Assembly (NCBI RefSeq): GCF_907164915.1
Contig: NC_061862.1
Coordinates: 124,868,641 to 124,932,640, forward strand
Direction of reading: 5' to 3'
Source of the DNA: Impatiens glandulifera
Lineage: Eukaryota; Streptophyta; Magnoliopsida; Ericales; Balsaminaceae
Length of the DNA stretch: 64,000 nucleotides
Position numbers and translations under genes: made by a program. This document shows, piece by piece, positions 47,587 through 59,446 of the stretch. The notes beneath the pieces were generated by a model. That model was not told the origin of the DNA and searched no databases. It saw nothing but the letters and a program-made list of their open reading frames with translations. Within the stretch, counting starts at the first letter, position 1. Every line of letters begins with the position of its first letter.

Positions 47587-49361
47587 TCAAAGGAGGTTTT
47601 TGCATTCTAAAGATTGCTTGCTCATGTATGGGGCTGCATTCAATGCCCTAAACAAAAAAAAAATATACAACCCTTTATATTACAACAAGTATTTGTGTAT
47701 GCAAACATGTTTATGCAATTTACATTTAGTGTTTATACCTCTCTTTCCGCTTCTCCAAGAACCGAGCTAAGGATGCTTTTCGAGCTTGTGGAACAGCCAC
47801 TGCATGTGAACAAAACAATTGGCAAAAATCTATCAATCTTGATTAGTCCTGGATGGAACCAAATTTTTGCAAAGTTCTAATTAAATGGAGGAAAAGAATT
47901 TCATGCTCAAGTACCCATAGGATTAAGAGTAGATGATGGTTTCCAAGAAAGAAGATTGGCTACTGATTTTTGTTGGCTTTCAACATGTGATGGTGAGGAA
48001 AGGACTGTTTTATTGGCAATGGAATGACCATTTCCGGCCAATAACATGATAGCTTGAGCCTAATTGACAAACAATATCAAGCAAAGACTATATGGTTAGC
48101 TAAGGCACAAGAGGAATTATACACAAACAAAATTATTTTTTTTGTATGAAGGTTCATTTTGGACATTGTTCAAATTAGGGTAGTGTCTCATTTACAATTA
48201 TATAAAAGTGAACTATTTAGATTTAAAGAAAGACTTAAAATTGAATAAATATATAATTAAAAAGTATTTTTTAAATAATTTAGTGATTTAATTGATAAAA
48301 AATAAATAAAATAGCAATTAAAACAATGATTTAATTCAATTAAACTATTATCTTAGTTTCAATTAAATTATGATTAACTAAAATATCAATGTGTTTGTTT
48401 AGTAAAGGGTTATTTTGATTTAATTTAAATATATAATCTCTTATCTCATTGTCAATTACTTTTCAATTAACCTTTTAAATGATGAACTAAACTATAAAAC
48501 TATATATATATAATCCTATAAAATAATATTATTTTTTTATTCAAATCATCTATTTTTTACCTCAAGCAACATCTTTTCTAAATAAGTTAAATTATTTTAT
48601 ATTCCTACATCAAACAGATAAAAAAAAAACCAAATTGTATTTTCTTTAATTCTTTTTATAAAGTATTAAATAATAAATAATTTTAGTCTAAATAACCCAA
48701 TTTTTACATAAATAAATTAAACCAAATTATTTTCAAATAAACCTTCATCAAACAAGCTGTAAGGAGCTAGAATATAATTATGGGTATACCTTCTCCGGGG
48801 ATATATCATCATAAACACACACTTGGCCGGCATAGAAGATGGTCATTTGAGTAGGAACCCTCAAAATATTAGATGTCTTTCTACATAATAGTTCAATTTA
48901 AACTTATCAATTATATTTCTTTTTAAAAAATAGAAATACCAACGATTGATTTCTTGTTATTCTTACCTCAATTCAGTAATACCGATAACAGAGTTACAAG
49001 GAGACACAATGGGACTCATCGTGGAAGCAACCGATCCATTGAGCCCGAGGGGTGGTTGAAAGCTCTTGTGGTGACCTCCAATTCCACTTAACTTCTTCTA
49101 TAATGTTGTAAACAAAACCATACATTAGAAGAATGAAATCGCACTATAATCTAGCTAGCTAGTTTTAATACTAAGGCCTTCAAAAGGAACTAAGAGAAAA
49201 CAAACCTCGATCAAACCTTGGGCATTTGACATCGTCATGAATTCCTTTCCGGGAAGAGAATCAAAACTCGACTTCAAAGATTTATCATCATCGGAATTAA
49301 CCTTAAACGAGAGAAGATTATGCGAAGAACGGGAAGACTTGGTTGAAAATGACCACTCCAT
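47587..49361 (-). CDS. JAZ: JAZ/TIFY repressor of jasmonate signalling (JAZ3/JAZ4 type), six exons
   Basis: JAZ proteins are nuclear repressors that bind MYC factors and are degraded through COI1 on jasmonate perception. Exons (minus strand): 49361-49206, 49097-48967, 48859-48790, 48059-47915, 47799-47739, 47647-47587; all introns GT..AG. They total 624 nt, 207 residues plus stop, with no lesions. The N-terminus MEWSFSTKSSRSSHNLLSFK resembles the WSFSNKV..FLSF box of JAZ3/JAZ4. Exon 3 carries the TIFY (ZIM) motif TQMTIFYAGQVCVYDD, the NINJA/dimer site, continued by IMLLAGNG. Exon 5 holds the Jas degron PQARKASLARFLEKRKER, and the conserved Jas intron separates it from exon 6 (LNAAPYMSKQ). TATATATA at 49425-49436 fits a TATA box. 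It is shorter than Arabidopsis JAZ3 (about 350 residues as I recall). Confidence 0.95.
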
Positions 49362-49424
49362 ATTAAAGTTGAGAATTCCTCACTTCTTACTTTAAAGGAT
49401 AAAAAGAAAGACTAATATTTATCA

Positions 49425-49436
49425 TATATATATAAA
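49425..49436 (-). promoter_or_regulatory. TATA box of the JAZ gene
   Basis: TATATATATA about 65-75 bp before the ATG on the minus strand. A CACGTC G-box-like hexamer (reverse of GACGTG at 49474-49479) lies about 115 bp before the ATG; MYC factors bind related CACGTG sites in JAZ promoters. Confidence 0.5.
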
Positions 49437-49479
49437 AATTCGGATACTTTATTTACTTTGTTTATGTTGGTGCGACGTG

Positions 49480-51024
49480 TCCGTTCCCCATCTACAAATT
49501 ATAAGGTTTATTTAAATGCTTATAGTTCAAAATAAAAATTCAATTTGAAATTAGGTGTAAGAGCCAATGTGGTCCTTAATTGTTTTTATTTTTTTAAAAA
49601 GGAGATAAACATGTTGGGAAATTTTATAATATTTGTCATTGAGAATCGATCTCATGCACATTATTTAATGCATTGATATAATTATTTAATACATATGTAA
49701 GATTATTTTATCCATTATTTTATAGTGTAATGGTGGGGAAGGGGGACTATATATTTTTTAAGGCAACAATTGGTCAAACTAAATTGAATATTAAATAACT
49801 ATATCTTTAAAAATAATATTATTTAATTAAATTTGGATTTCTATATTATTGCACACTTTTGTTTGTTTATTATAGAAATGCTGGCAAGTGGACATCTCCT
49901 GCCTGTCAATACTTAAATATTAATATTAATATTAATATTGTTTAAATATTTCGTTTGATTAAGAGTAAGTTTTAAATATAAAAATGTAATATATTAATAT
50001 AGTTCAAATAGAAATAATTTTATATAAATTAAAGATTTCTGATTAAAATGACATGAATAAAGTGCTGAATATATATATTATATTCTTGTAAAGAATAAAG
50101 TCTAATTTAAATAAATATATATATATATATATATCATATTTTTACTAACTTTATTTTAACTTAACTTATCATTGATATTGTTTAATTTATCTATTTATTT
50201 ATTAATATTATGTAGAGCCAGATCTATATACGGATGTATGATGTTGTTCAACTCAAATTGTATATATTTTGGACATTTGTGAAAGTTATTTAACGTGACA
50301 AATTTTTAAATGATTGAATTATTGTTAAATAATGTTATACTCATTCTCGAAATTGATTAATTATCAGACTCGAATCTTTATTTTTATTCCACAGGATACC
50401 CAATATCTTTAACGTGTATAAATTTAAGTATTTTATTATTTTCTAAATTGATTAAATAGAAAAAATAATTAATAATATTTTGAATTTTTACTAAATTGTA
50501 AACATTATATATTTTTAATTATTTTATTTAAATTATATATTTTGTATTTATTACCTATAATTTTATAAAATTATATATTATATATTTAATCATTTGTTTA
50601 TAACATTTATTTATATATCAACTAGGCGGAAAATATCTTGACTGGACAACTTCACAAAATGTGTTAGTCCAGTATTTCTTACAATAAAAAATATACAACT
50701 CTTGTCCGTAGAATTAGTCAAAACAAATTTTACTTCAGAAAGATTAACATAGATAAAAAATAATGAAAGGCTCAGTAAAATAACATTATTTGACATGCAA
50801 CTATGGACATTAATTAAACATAAAATCATATTCATATTTTATTTTTAATTAAAACAGAACTAACACACCCACAACTATGTCTCCGTTCAAAGCGATTATT
50901 GATAGAATCAAACCCGTGATTTTAAATAATTAAACTAAAATAAAATTAACAATTATTCCTAGTTAAATGGTGAGGCACACAATCAATATCCATTGATAAT
51001 GATTTAGAAAAAAAATATAAACCT
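49480..51024. other. JAZ upstream region and A+T-rich intergenic DNA
   Basis: No gene seen. Short ATTAAT repeats at about 49915-49938 and a TA microsatellite at about 50118-50134. The string GAGCCAGATCTATATACGG (about 50216) resembles a hAT terminus but has no partner. Confidence 0.45.
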
Positions 51025-51172
51025 CAATATCAAAATACTTAGAAGCAAACTTATTTGGAAATACTTAATTAAAAATTTGGAATTAGTGGAACCAGGGACA
51101 ATATCAAAATACTTAGAAGCAAACTTATTTGAAAATACTTAATTAAAAATTTGGAATTTGTGGAACCAGGGA
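51025..51172. repeat. 74-bp tandem duplication at the hAT left edge
   Basis: 51025-51098 and 51099-51172 are two copies differing at about three positions. The copy boundary falls at CAGGGA, which is also the first six bases of the adjoining hAT. Confidence 0.9.
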
Positions 51173-52582
51173 TGGAGCCACGCATGGGTTAGGGTGGGTT
51201 CCAGCCCCACCTAAATTAAAATCTTACAACAAAACATTTTATATATGTATTTGACATGTTACTCTTATCTCAGTTGGCTATATAACTAAACTGGGAAGAC
51301 GATGTCAGGTGATCAAATCATAACCTCACTTTTTATTTATAAATTAATTCATAATTATTTTATTTTATACTAACAATATTTTTTAATATACAAATATTTA
51401 CATAAATTTTAATTAATATATAAATAAGATTTATTATATAAATAACTTTAATTTATTATATTTTAAAATTAATTTTTATCTATAAATTAATTCATAATTA
51501 TTTTATTTTATACTAACAATATTTTCTAATATACAAATATTTATAATAATACATAAATTTTAATTAATATATAAATAAGATTTATTTATATAAATAAAGT
51601 ATAAAAAATTATATATAAAATAATATAAATCATATAATAATATTATTTATTTTAAAATTATATTTATATAATAATTATACATTATTTTTTATTTATTTCA
51701 ATATAATTAATAATACAAATTATTTATAAGGGTAAAATATAAAAATTAAAATAATAATAGTGTTTTATATTTCTTAATTTTAAACTATTTCAAAAAAATT
51801 TAAGAAAATATAAATTAATATTAATAAACAAGTTAAAATAGTTACATTGGTTTGATTCGGTATTTAAATAAAGAATTTGATATCCCTGCTCAAAAACTTA
51901 ACAAATTTTTTAGAATTGATGTTGATGTAAGTTCTTTTAAACTTGATTCAGCATTACGTATTCCGATATGAAATATCTTTTTAATCAAATGGATGAAATT
52001 AGACGAGCTTATAAAAGATGGGGTTATATAAACCTATTAAGGATGAGTACCCGCCGACCAAATTTGGAAATCAAAATCGACGGTTCCAAAGTCATTGGTT
52101 TAAGAAATTTACTTGGTTAGAATACTCTCCTTTGAAAGATGTTATTTTTTGTTTCCCATGTTTCTTGTTTGAACATAAGCAACCCCAAAAACCTACATTT
52201 ACAATAGATGAATTCAAATTTTGAAAGCGAGTTAATGATGGGGATAAATGCTCTTTTGTTATGCATATAGGATGTAATATTTCACCACATAATAGGGAAG
52301 TTGAATATCTTGATAATATAATGAATATTTTTGTCATATTGACAAAGTACTGAATGCATAGTCTTCAGATGAAAAACAAAATAACAGATTACGGCTTACA
52401 ACAACTATTGAAACCACTCGATAACTCACTTTGCAAGCGTGTGCATTGAGAGGGCATGACGAGTCTCCATCTTTGAATAATCGTGGGAATTTTATTGGAA
52501 AAAAAACGGAGCATAGAAAGTTAAATCTGAGATGCAAGTTGGAGTCAGCCCCAGGTAATTTTTCATCCTGCCTCCGCCCCTG
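51167..52582 (+). mobile_element. Deleted hAT element of the TTF-finger/DUF4371 type (1416 bp)
   Basis: Left terminus CAGGGATGGAGCC and right terminus GCCTCCGCCCCTG are inverted repeats with two or three mismatches. Flanking octamers TGTGGAAC (51159-51166) and GATGGAAC (52583-52590) match at six of eight positions, as expected of an old 8-bp duplication. The transposase 5' part is inside. The right third of the autonomous element, including the RNase-H-like core and hAT dimerisation domain, is missing. Confidence 0.8.
51960..52520 (+). pseudogene. hAT transposase N-terminal part (TTF zinc finger)
   Basis: Reads GLYKPIKDEYPPTKFGNQNR, then RFQSHWFKKFTWLEYSPLKD, IFCFPCFLFEH and PQKPTFTIDEFKF, followed by a stop at 52222 where the family continues with W-K-R. 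After it comes RVNDGDKCSFVMHIG and, near 52430, LQACALRGHDESPS from the DUF4371 start. The Cys-F-C-F-P-C-F core is the TTF zinc finger of zinc-finger-MYM-like plant hAT transposases. Frameshifts and an early stop kill it. Confidence 0.85.
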
Positions 52583-52769
52583 GATGGAACTCTTCCTAGA
52601 GAACTTGATTGCAACTATCAAAATAAGGTTTTTCATTTTCTTCTTAATTGATGGATCAACAATACAAGGCACACTTGTGATCTCTGTTACCAAATTGACT
52701 AACCCATATGTCCTCTCTCACATGAAGGGGTAATCACATAGATCTGTACCAAGCATACTAAGGTGCTAA

Positions 52770-53471
52770 GACCATCTCCAACCGAAAAACTCATTTTCAA
52801 ACTCATTTTGGTGTAAATGTCACATCAAACAGTAATTCTACTCCAACCGAAAAACTCATTCTCAAACCCAAAAGAATATTCTTATAATATTCTTTCTTAC
52901 ATTAACTTTTATAACTTTTTAATATCACTCATATCTTTTACAAACTTATAAATTACACCACAATATTATAATATCATCCAAATATTTTAAACTTAAATAT
53001 AAATTAATTATAAAAATTTATTAAAATAATATATATAATATATATATATATATTAAAATAATTTTTTTTAATATTATTATAATTTTTTTAATTATATTAT
53101 AAATTTATGTTATATAAAAAATATTATATAAATTAAATTAATAATTATATAAATAAACTTAATATAAAATATAAGATAAAAATAAAATATAAATAAATAA
53201 AACATATAAACAAATTAAAATATAAATAAATTAAAATATAAATAAATTATATAAGTAAGTTTAATATATAAAATTAATTAAGTAAAAGTTAAAGGGCTAA
53301 AATGCAAAAAAATAAAATATATATGCGTTTGTGAACAGTAGCAACGCATATTTGGGTTTTTTTGAAGAGGGAAAATGAGAAATCTCATTTTGGGTTTGGT
53401 TTTGCAGTTCGGTTGGAGAAGAAAACCCATTTTGGGCATGTGCAAAGTTTGCAGTACTATTGGAGATGCTC
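52770..53471. mobile_element. Tourist-like (PIF/Harbinger) MITE, 702 bp
   Basis: Termini GACCATCTCCAAC and (reverse of the right end) GAGCATCTCCAAT are inverted repeats, with TAA on both sides (52767-52769 and 53472-53474), the 3-bp duplication of Harbinger elements. Subterminal text CCGAAAAACTCATTTTC on the left and GAAAACCCATTTTGGG on the right continues the inverted relation. Core A+T-rich and non-coding. Confidence 0.7.
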
Positions 53472-53639
53472 TAAGGATTGTGGTCTCAAGTCATCTCATT
53501 TGATAATTTAGCACAAATTGCAAATAACTTAAATGATAATTTAGTATAAATTGCTAATAAACTCATTGGCCCGTTGGAAATAATCGATTTAAAAAATTAA
53601 AAAGTCACTAGTTCCATTAAAAGCGTTTTAAGTGAAAGT

Positions 53640-54330
53640 AGAGATCCATGAATTATAAATTCTATAATATAAATATCTCTTTAAGAAAAAACTCATTAGA
53701 CTTTACATGTTTTCTTACAGAAAAACGAATTAAAAACAAACTTTTATTTGAGGTTTGCTATTGTGTAAAAAAAAGGGATCAACAATTAATATTTGGAATG
53801 ATCCATCTATTAATCAAAACTTTTTTCAATATCACAACTTTATATCTTCCACAATTTGACAGAATGAGATCGTCCCAAGGTTTGTTCTCTTTTTCCACCT
53901 ACTTCTCCAAACATATTTTGGAAATTCCAATTTTCAAAACCTCAAATTGATTAAGAAATTTTCTGGAGGGAATAAAATCTGTTAACACTTTTCTCTCAAA
54001 TCCAAATTCATCTGCAGAAGCATGATAAACTAGTCATTTTAGAATCTTCGAATCGATAACAAGTTTAAAATATTTCTTAAAAGATTCTCTCAAAAGCTTT
54101 CAATCCAGCGAATTTGTGGCCTCTACAATGAATGTGAAGAATTGACATTGCTTACCTTTCTACATTGCCCCTTTGCTAAAGCTATCTGATTTGTCTCACT
54201 GTGTGGTCTCTTACTTTTCTCCAAAATCTTGAATTATCTACCTAGTCAACCAATATTTTGGTTCTTCACATCATATCATGGAGCTCTAATTTTGTATAAT
54301 TTGTGTCAATAGCTCTTTCGCAGATTTAAA
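53640..54330 (+). pseudogene. LINE ORF2 3' fragment (RVT zinc-binding region)
   Basis: Broken plus-strand text contains IWNDPSI near 53798 and, near 54120, CGLYNECEELTLLTFLHCPFAKAI. This is the C-x-x-C...H-C-P-F-A-x-A-I pattern of the zinc-binding domain that ends plant LINE ORF2. Several stops and shifts. It is independent of the LINE at the left edge of the window. Confidence 0.65.
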
Positions 54331-54602
54331 ACGCTCGCAACACGAAAAGTTTTTTTAGTACTCAAATTGTCACCCCATAAAATACAATTAATGTAATTAT
54401 GATCTTCTTGGAAAGAGAATTTTGCAAACAACTGTCACCCAAAGAAAGAAAAATTGTAGTATGAGACTCTTTGAATTAATTGACAAAAAATAAACCTCCA
54501 AAAAACACATTTTTCATCATTATTTATCATTTGGGATGATGACTTTCACGACTTCTCAGCCACAATATCAATTGTGTTAACCAATGTGTTATTATTCATG
54601 TC

Positions 54603-55660
54603 GGTTAGAATATAAGATAATATATATGTGTTAGAATGTAAAATAATATACATGTAAGATATTATCATTAGTATATTATATTATATCAATATTATATTAT
54701 ATTATTAGTTTCCTTATAAACTCAATGTAATGTCTATATAATAGACATAACTTATGTAATTCAATATACCATTCAATACAATCTTTCTTTCTTTATTCTA
54801 ACATGGTATCAGAGCTTGTTATCATTTCTTGAGTCAATTAAGTGATAGTCTTCCGCTGCCTCCATCAATGGTTACTTTAGCCATTGATGGAGGGATCTAA
54901 TAATGCTTTATTAATTATTATTACTATCTCTTAATAATATTTTCTTCTTTCAAATAATTATGTTGATGTTCTTACTTTCTTCGTCAATCATATTCTCTGA
55001 GTTTGTTTTCAGTTGTTGCTTTATTCCAGTAGTTAATGCCATATTTTAATTGGTGTTAATCCAATTATATGTGCTCTTTTACTGGTTATTTAGTCAACAC
55101 ACTGTCATTCTCTCGTTAGAATGAGTTTTACGGGTGTTGTTTCATCCCAGCATTCTATTCCCATGGGATTCTACATACTTTTTTCGCTGGTTTTCTTTAA
55201 TGCAACACACTACCATTCCGTCGTTGGATGGATTTTGAGACTCGCAAATAAATTTGAAGTTCATTCGGTTGTTGTTTCACCCCAACATTCTATTCCCATG
55301 AGATTCTACCTCTTCGTTGGTTTATCCGTCAACACACTGCCATCCTTTAACTGGATGGAGCTCACGGGTTTTTGAAGTTTGAAGAATACAACATCAATAT
55401 TTCATCATCTCGTCTTTAACCTCAAGTTGATCAATCGTTTTCCATCTTGAATTTGAGAAGGGATGTTAGAATATAAGATAATATATATGTAAGATATTAT
55501 CACAATATTATAAATTGTGATAATATCATTAGTATATTATATATATATATATCAATATTATATTATTAATTTCCTTATAAGCTCAATGTAATGTAAATAT
55601 AATAGACATAACTTATATAATTCAATATATCATTCAATACTTTCTTTCTTTATTCTAACA
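54603..55660 (+). mobile_element. TRIM-like mini LTR retrotransposon (1058 bp)
   Basis: LTRs 54603-54803 (201 bp) and 55464-55660 (197 bp) end TTCTAACA; the right begins TGTTAG, the left GGTTAG by mutation. The 5-bp duplication ATGTC lies at 54598-54602 and 55661-55665. TGGTATCAGAGC (Met-tRNA primer-binding site) directly follows the left LTR at 54804, and TTTGAGAAGGGA (polypurine tract) precedes the right LTR. The 660-bp interior has no gag/pol. Instead it holds about three diverged copies of a 110-130-bp unit (CAACACACTGCCATTC..TTGTTTCATCCCAGCATTCT), which explains the small ORF there. Confidence 0.88.
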
Positions 55661-55665
55661 ATGTC

Positions 55666-55905
55666 GGAAAAAAAATGGTTATACAATTCACGGGATCAAA
55701 AGTTATGGCTTTAGATTTAGACTTTCTCTAAGATTGCAAACTAAGACCATTTTTATCAATTCCTTATTGGCATTAAATTCATCTGGTTCAAAGAAAAGTA
55801 ACTTTAGCTTTGAGGTAGGCTTACTATTTCTTCAATTACTCTCTAATTTGGCTGCCTAACTCAACATTCTCAAATTTTGAGGGCAATTCGTCACAGAGAC
55901 TCGAT
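55666..55905. other. Intergenic, nothing recognised
   Basis: Short spacer between the TRIM-like element and a possible MITE. Confidence 0.4.
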
Positions 55906-55908
55906 CAC

Positions 55909-56176
55909 TGGCGGAGCTAGGATTTGAAATATACGAGGTTAAAAGTTTTTTAAAAATAAAAAACGGGCTAAAAAAATTTCACAAAATTTACTCGGACTAG
56001 AATGATAATAAAATCAAGCAAACAAACTAAATAAGGCTAATTTACTGTCGCTATTTCCTTTTTAGCAATGAAAACCTATAAAAAACGACAGTAATTTCCG
56101 TCGTTATTGTACTATATATATACAAAATATTCTTCTAACCGGGTTACAGCCCGGATAGCCTACATAGATCCGCTGG
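55909..56176. mobile_element. Possible hAT-type MITE
   Basis: CTGGCGGAGCTAGGATTTG on the left and the reverse of the right end, CCAGCGGATCTATGTAGG, are approximate inverted repeats of the kind seen at hAT termini (…GGCGGAGC…). No clear 8-bp duplication. An inner near-palindrome around ACGACAGTAATTTCCGTCGT is at 56078-56098. Confidence 0.4.
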
Positions 56177-56259
56177 GACCTGGTTCAAACCGCTTATTTG
56201 CTTTGTGCATGCCACGTCAAAATTATTTTTCAGGAAAGCTAGATCTTTCTTTAATTCGG

Positions 56260-57680
56260 AGATACTCTTAGGACTTGTTTGGATTTGGATTATTGTAATA
56301 ACTTAGTTATTTTAAAAATATAATAAGTGGTGATAATTTTGTAAATGTGGGTATTTTTTTTTGGTAAAAAGACATAAAAAAATAATAATTTAAAATAGAA
56401 ATTATTTTAATATTTTGATTAATAAATTGAGTGATACGATGAAGGAGAAGAGAGTGATCCAATCTTTATTTGTTTTTGTTATTAAATAACCACAAACGAA
56501 CAGAACCTAAACATATTTTCTTTCCACCACTTGTAATTTTTTTTTCTCTTATTAGTTAAAATATAAAAGAAAAATGCCCATGATGAGAATTAATGATATG
56601 TTTATCTATTGTCATTGCACATGTGGTGTGGTTGCATTGTTTAGTAGTTAATCATGAGACAAAGTTAAATAATATCTATATAAATATGATAAAAAAAAAA
56701 AAGGATTTAGTTTGAGATGCAAATGATAAACTTTCACAAAAATAATTAATGTGCCTTTAATTTGATTGATTATAAAATAGAATATTATGCACACCCATGA
56801 GCGCATTTGAAATTAGAAAATGGTCGGTTCATCGGTGCATGCACTAACAAGATTGCTTTATAAACAATTTTGCCCATAACGTTACATTACAATAATCATC
56901 ATGATGACCATCAGTTCTGATTCTTATTAAAAAACAATAATTATAAATATTAATATACTTGGTTCTTAATGGATTGGAGAGGGTACAAGACAATATGCAA
57001 TCTAGAAAAAAAAAATTATGATCCCAATAATTATTTTTTTGTAGGTAAATCTAAGCATAATTATAGAGATTTTTAAAAGGAAATCACATGTTATCTCATT
57101 ACCATTACCTTGATTCATGAGGTTTGGTCAAGATCCCAATAACTTGCTAGAAGTATTTTGCACATTTATAACCTTAGATACTTCACATTAAATTGAATTA
57201 GTTTTACCTTTCATTTAACAATGTCATATTTATTTTTCTTTAATAATTACACTTAATTATATATATATATATATATTAAACAATGAGTAAGAAAATTAAG
57301 TATGGTTGAAGGACAATTCGATAATTTTTTTTTATTAACTTTCTCGCTGAGAAAATAAACTCCAAAGGAGTTGATAGATCGAATTTGTTTGCCCCTTCGT
57401 TGAATTTCTTGGCATAGGAGGGTACTTTATTTTTATTTTTATCACTCAGTTTTGAGATAATGTTATGTTTTGTTAGGTCTAACATCCTATTTAGTTGGAT
57501 CGGTTTTTTCGTTTATGATTTTTATAGTCCGAATAATACTTTCAATCGTTAGGGGATCGTTTCATGCTCATACCCTCCGATTGTGTTGGTGATCATTTCT
57601 CGAGTCCATGTCCGTCCCCTTCTTCGCAGCCAGCAAAGGCGACGAAATAATCGAATCTAGAATTTGTAAGAATGAAAAAT
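56260..57680. other. Intergenic; possible GTTTGG-type MITE at 56270-56515
   Basis: GGACTTGTTTGGATTTGG (56271) and CACAAACGAACAGAACCTAAAC (about 56490-56512) resemble opposite ends of a common hAT MITE type but pair poorly. The rest is A+T-rich, with a TA microsatellite at 57258-57276. No gene seen. Confidence 0.35.
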
Positions 57681-58659
57681 TGACATACCCTAATTTATAA
57701 TAATATTATCATTTTATAATAATATTAAAATAATATTATCATTTTATAATAATATTAAAATAATATTTTGAATTTTTTAATTCAAAATAATCTAAAGGGG
57801 AAGTTGAAAGTGAATTAGGGATAATTATTGTGATAATTAAACTCTAATTAGAAAAATTAAATAAAAACCATAAATAATTTGATGTTAAAATATTGTATTT
57901 ATTTTATCCAAATTAAACCCAAAAAGAGGTTGAAATAATTTAATTATGATTTTAAACATAAATTCTGTATAATTTATGGCTTAAAACAATTAAATAAATA
58001 CTCAAAAATAAAATAAATAAACATAAATTTTATTATGGTGTCAAAAATATTTTTGTGTATTCATTTGGTGAAGAAAAAAAAAAGAAGAAAATGGATAAAA
58101 TTCGATTTCAAATAACATTTTATTAAAAATAAAAAATGATAATCATGTGTGGCAGAAATTATGTTTAAACATTGCAGCAGGAATTCTAGCAATTGGATCA
58201 GCGCTAGATTTTTATCTAGCGCCCAGAAACACGTCGCGTAGCCGGTTGTAACCAAAACAACGGGCTCCCAGGTCCACACAGAATCAACTAACGGGACGCT
58301 AACCCCGTTAGCCCATATGCCCGATTGCTGATGGATCGCCAACAGAACACAACAACGTGTTTCATATTAAATGAAACAATGTCATTTTGTCCGTCTTTCC
58401 CGATCAATAGGGAAAACGCCGGAGGCTCACGATCGACGCCGACGATTCTTACACAAGGCCATGAGATGACTAAAATCAAAAGTTCTCAATTTTTGCCCTA
58501 GAAATCGGGTTGAAAAATTGACCATCTTAAAGATCAATTGATTAAGTTTAGGGTTAGGGATTATGATCCCCATATCCATTTGAGTTGTTTGCAACTTATA
58601 TATCATGTTTTCATGATCTGTAGCAAAATATACAAATGTGCAATCTCCATACCAAATGA

Positions 58660-58960
58660 AGAACACTCGGTCCTCTTGGACCGAGTCTTGTAGAATTAAG
58701 GACCGAGACCAAGGACCGAGAAAATCGACATAGGACCGAGTGCGATGACTAGTGTTCTTGAGCAAGGACCGAGAATTCTGACCGAGAATTCTCACCTAGG
58801 ACTGAGAGGTCTGACCTAAGACCAAGACTCCCATGTTCCACGACCGAGGAAGCTAGATATGGGATCGAGACTCCCAAACCTATGACCGAATAGTCTGAAT
58901 TCAAGACCGAGCCTCCCAAACCCCAGGGCCGAACCCTCTGATCTCTTGACCGAGTGTCCA
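58660..58960. repeat. GGACCGAG-type short repeat cluster
   Basis: The octamer GACCGAG(A/T) or close variants occur more than ten times in 300 bp, often followed by AATTCT or CTCCCAAACC. Small ORFs on the minus strand here are by-products. Confidence 0.75.
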
Positions 58961-59204
58961 GAGCTTCGATCCAAATCAACCTCACTTTAATTGATATATA
59001 TCCTTAATAAGCTCGTTTTCGTGCTACACAATTATCCAAAATTAACCCTCTATGGAAGACTTTTGAACAAATAACTGGAATAAATCTCAAAAGCCAAGAC
59101 AAAGCCGCCATTTGTGAAAGGACATCTCATTTCCCTTTGTACAAGTCAACATAGAGAGCTAGACTCAAGAATTTAACATAATAATAATAATATAAATATG
59201 ATAA

Positions 59205-59446
59205 ACACTCCCATGTAGGTTGAGGTGAAATCACCGTTTATTCTTACTCGGGCGACTGTCCTGATGATTATCGTAAGAGAAAAACGTATTAATTCCCCCG
59301 GATATACCCCGGGAACCAAAAATCTATATACTCCCGTTAGGTTGAGGTGTTGAAATCACCGTTTATGTTCACTCGGGCGGTTATTCCAATGACTATCACA
59401 AGAGAAAAACGTATCGATAGTTCTATATACACCCCGGAAGCCAAAA
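59205..59446. repeat. Tandem duplication, unit about 122 bp
   Basis: Two copies of a unit carrying ACTCCC..TAGGTTGAGGTG, AAATCACCGTTTAT, ACTCGGGCG, AGAGAAAAACGTAT and CCCCGG. About 80% alike by eye. Confidence 0.8.

Noticed and set aside
47614..47880. 88-codon plus-strand ORF
   Set aside because: It is the antisense shadow of the JAZ Jas exon (47739-47799) and neighbouring introns; the minus strand carries the conserved motif and splice sites.
58061..58985. Overlapping minus-strand ORFs of 78-122 codons
   Set aside because: They arise in GACCGAG-type repeats; composition is repeat-driven and no domain is visible.
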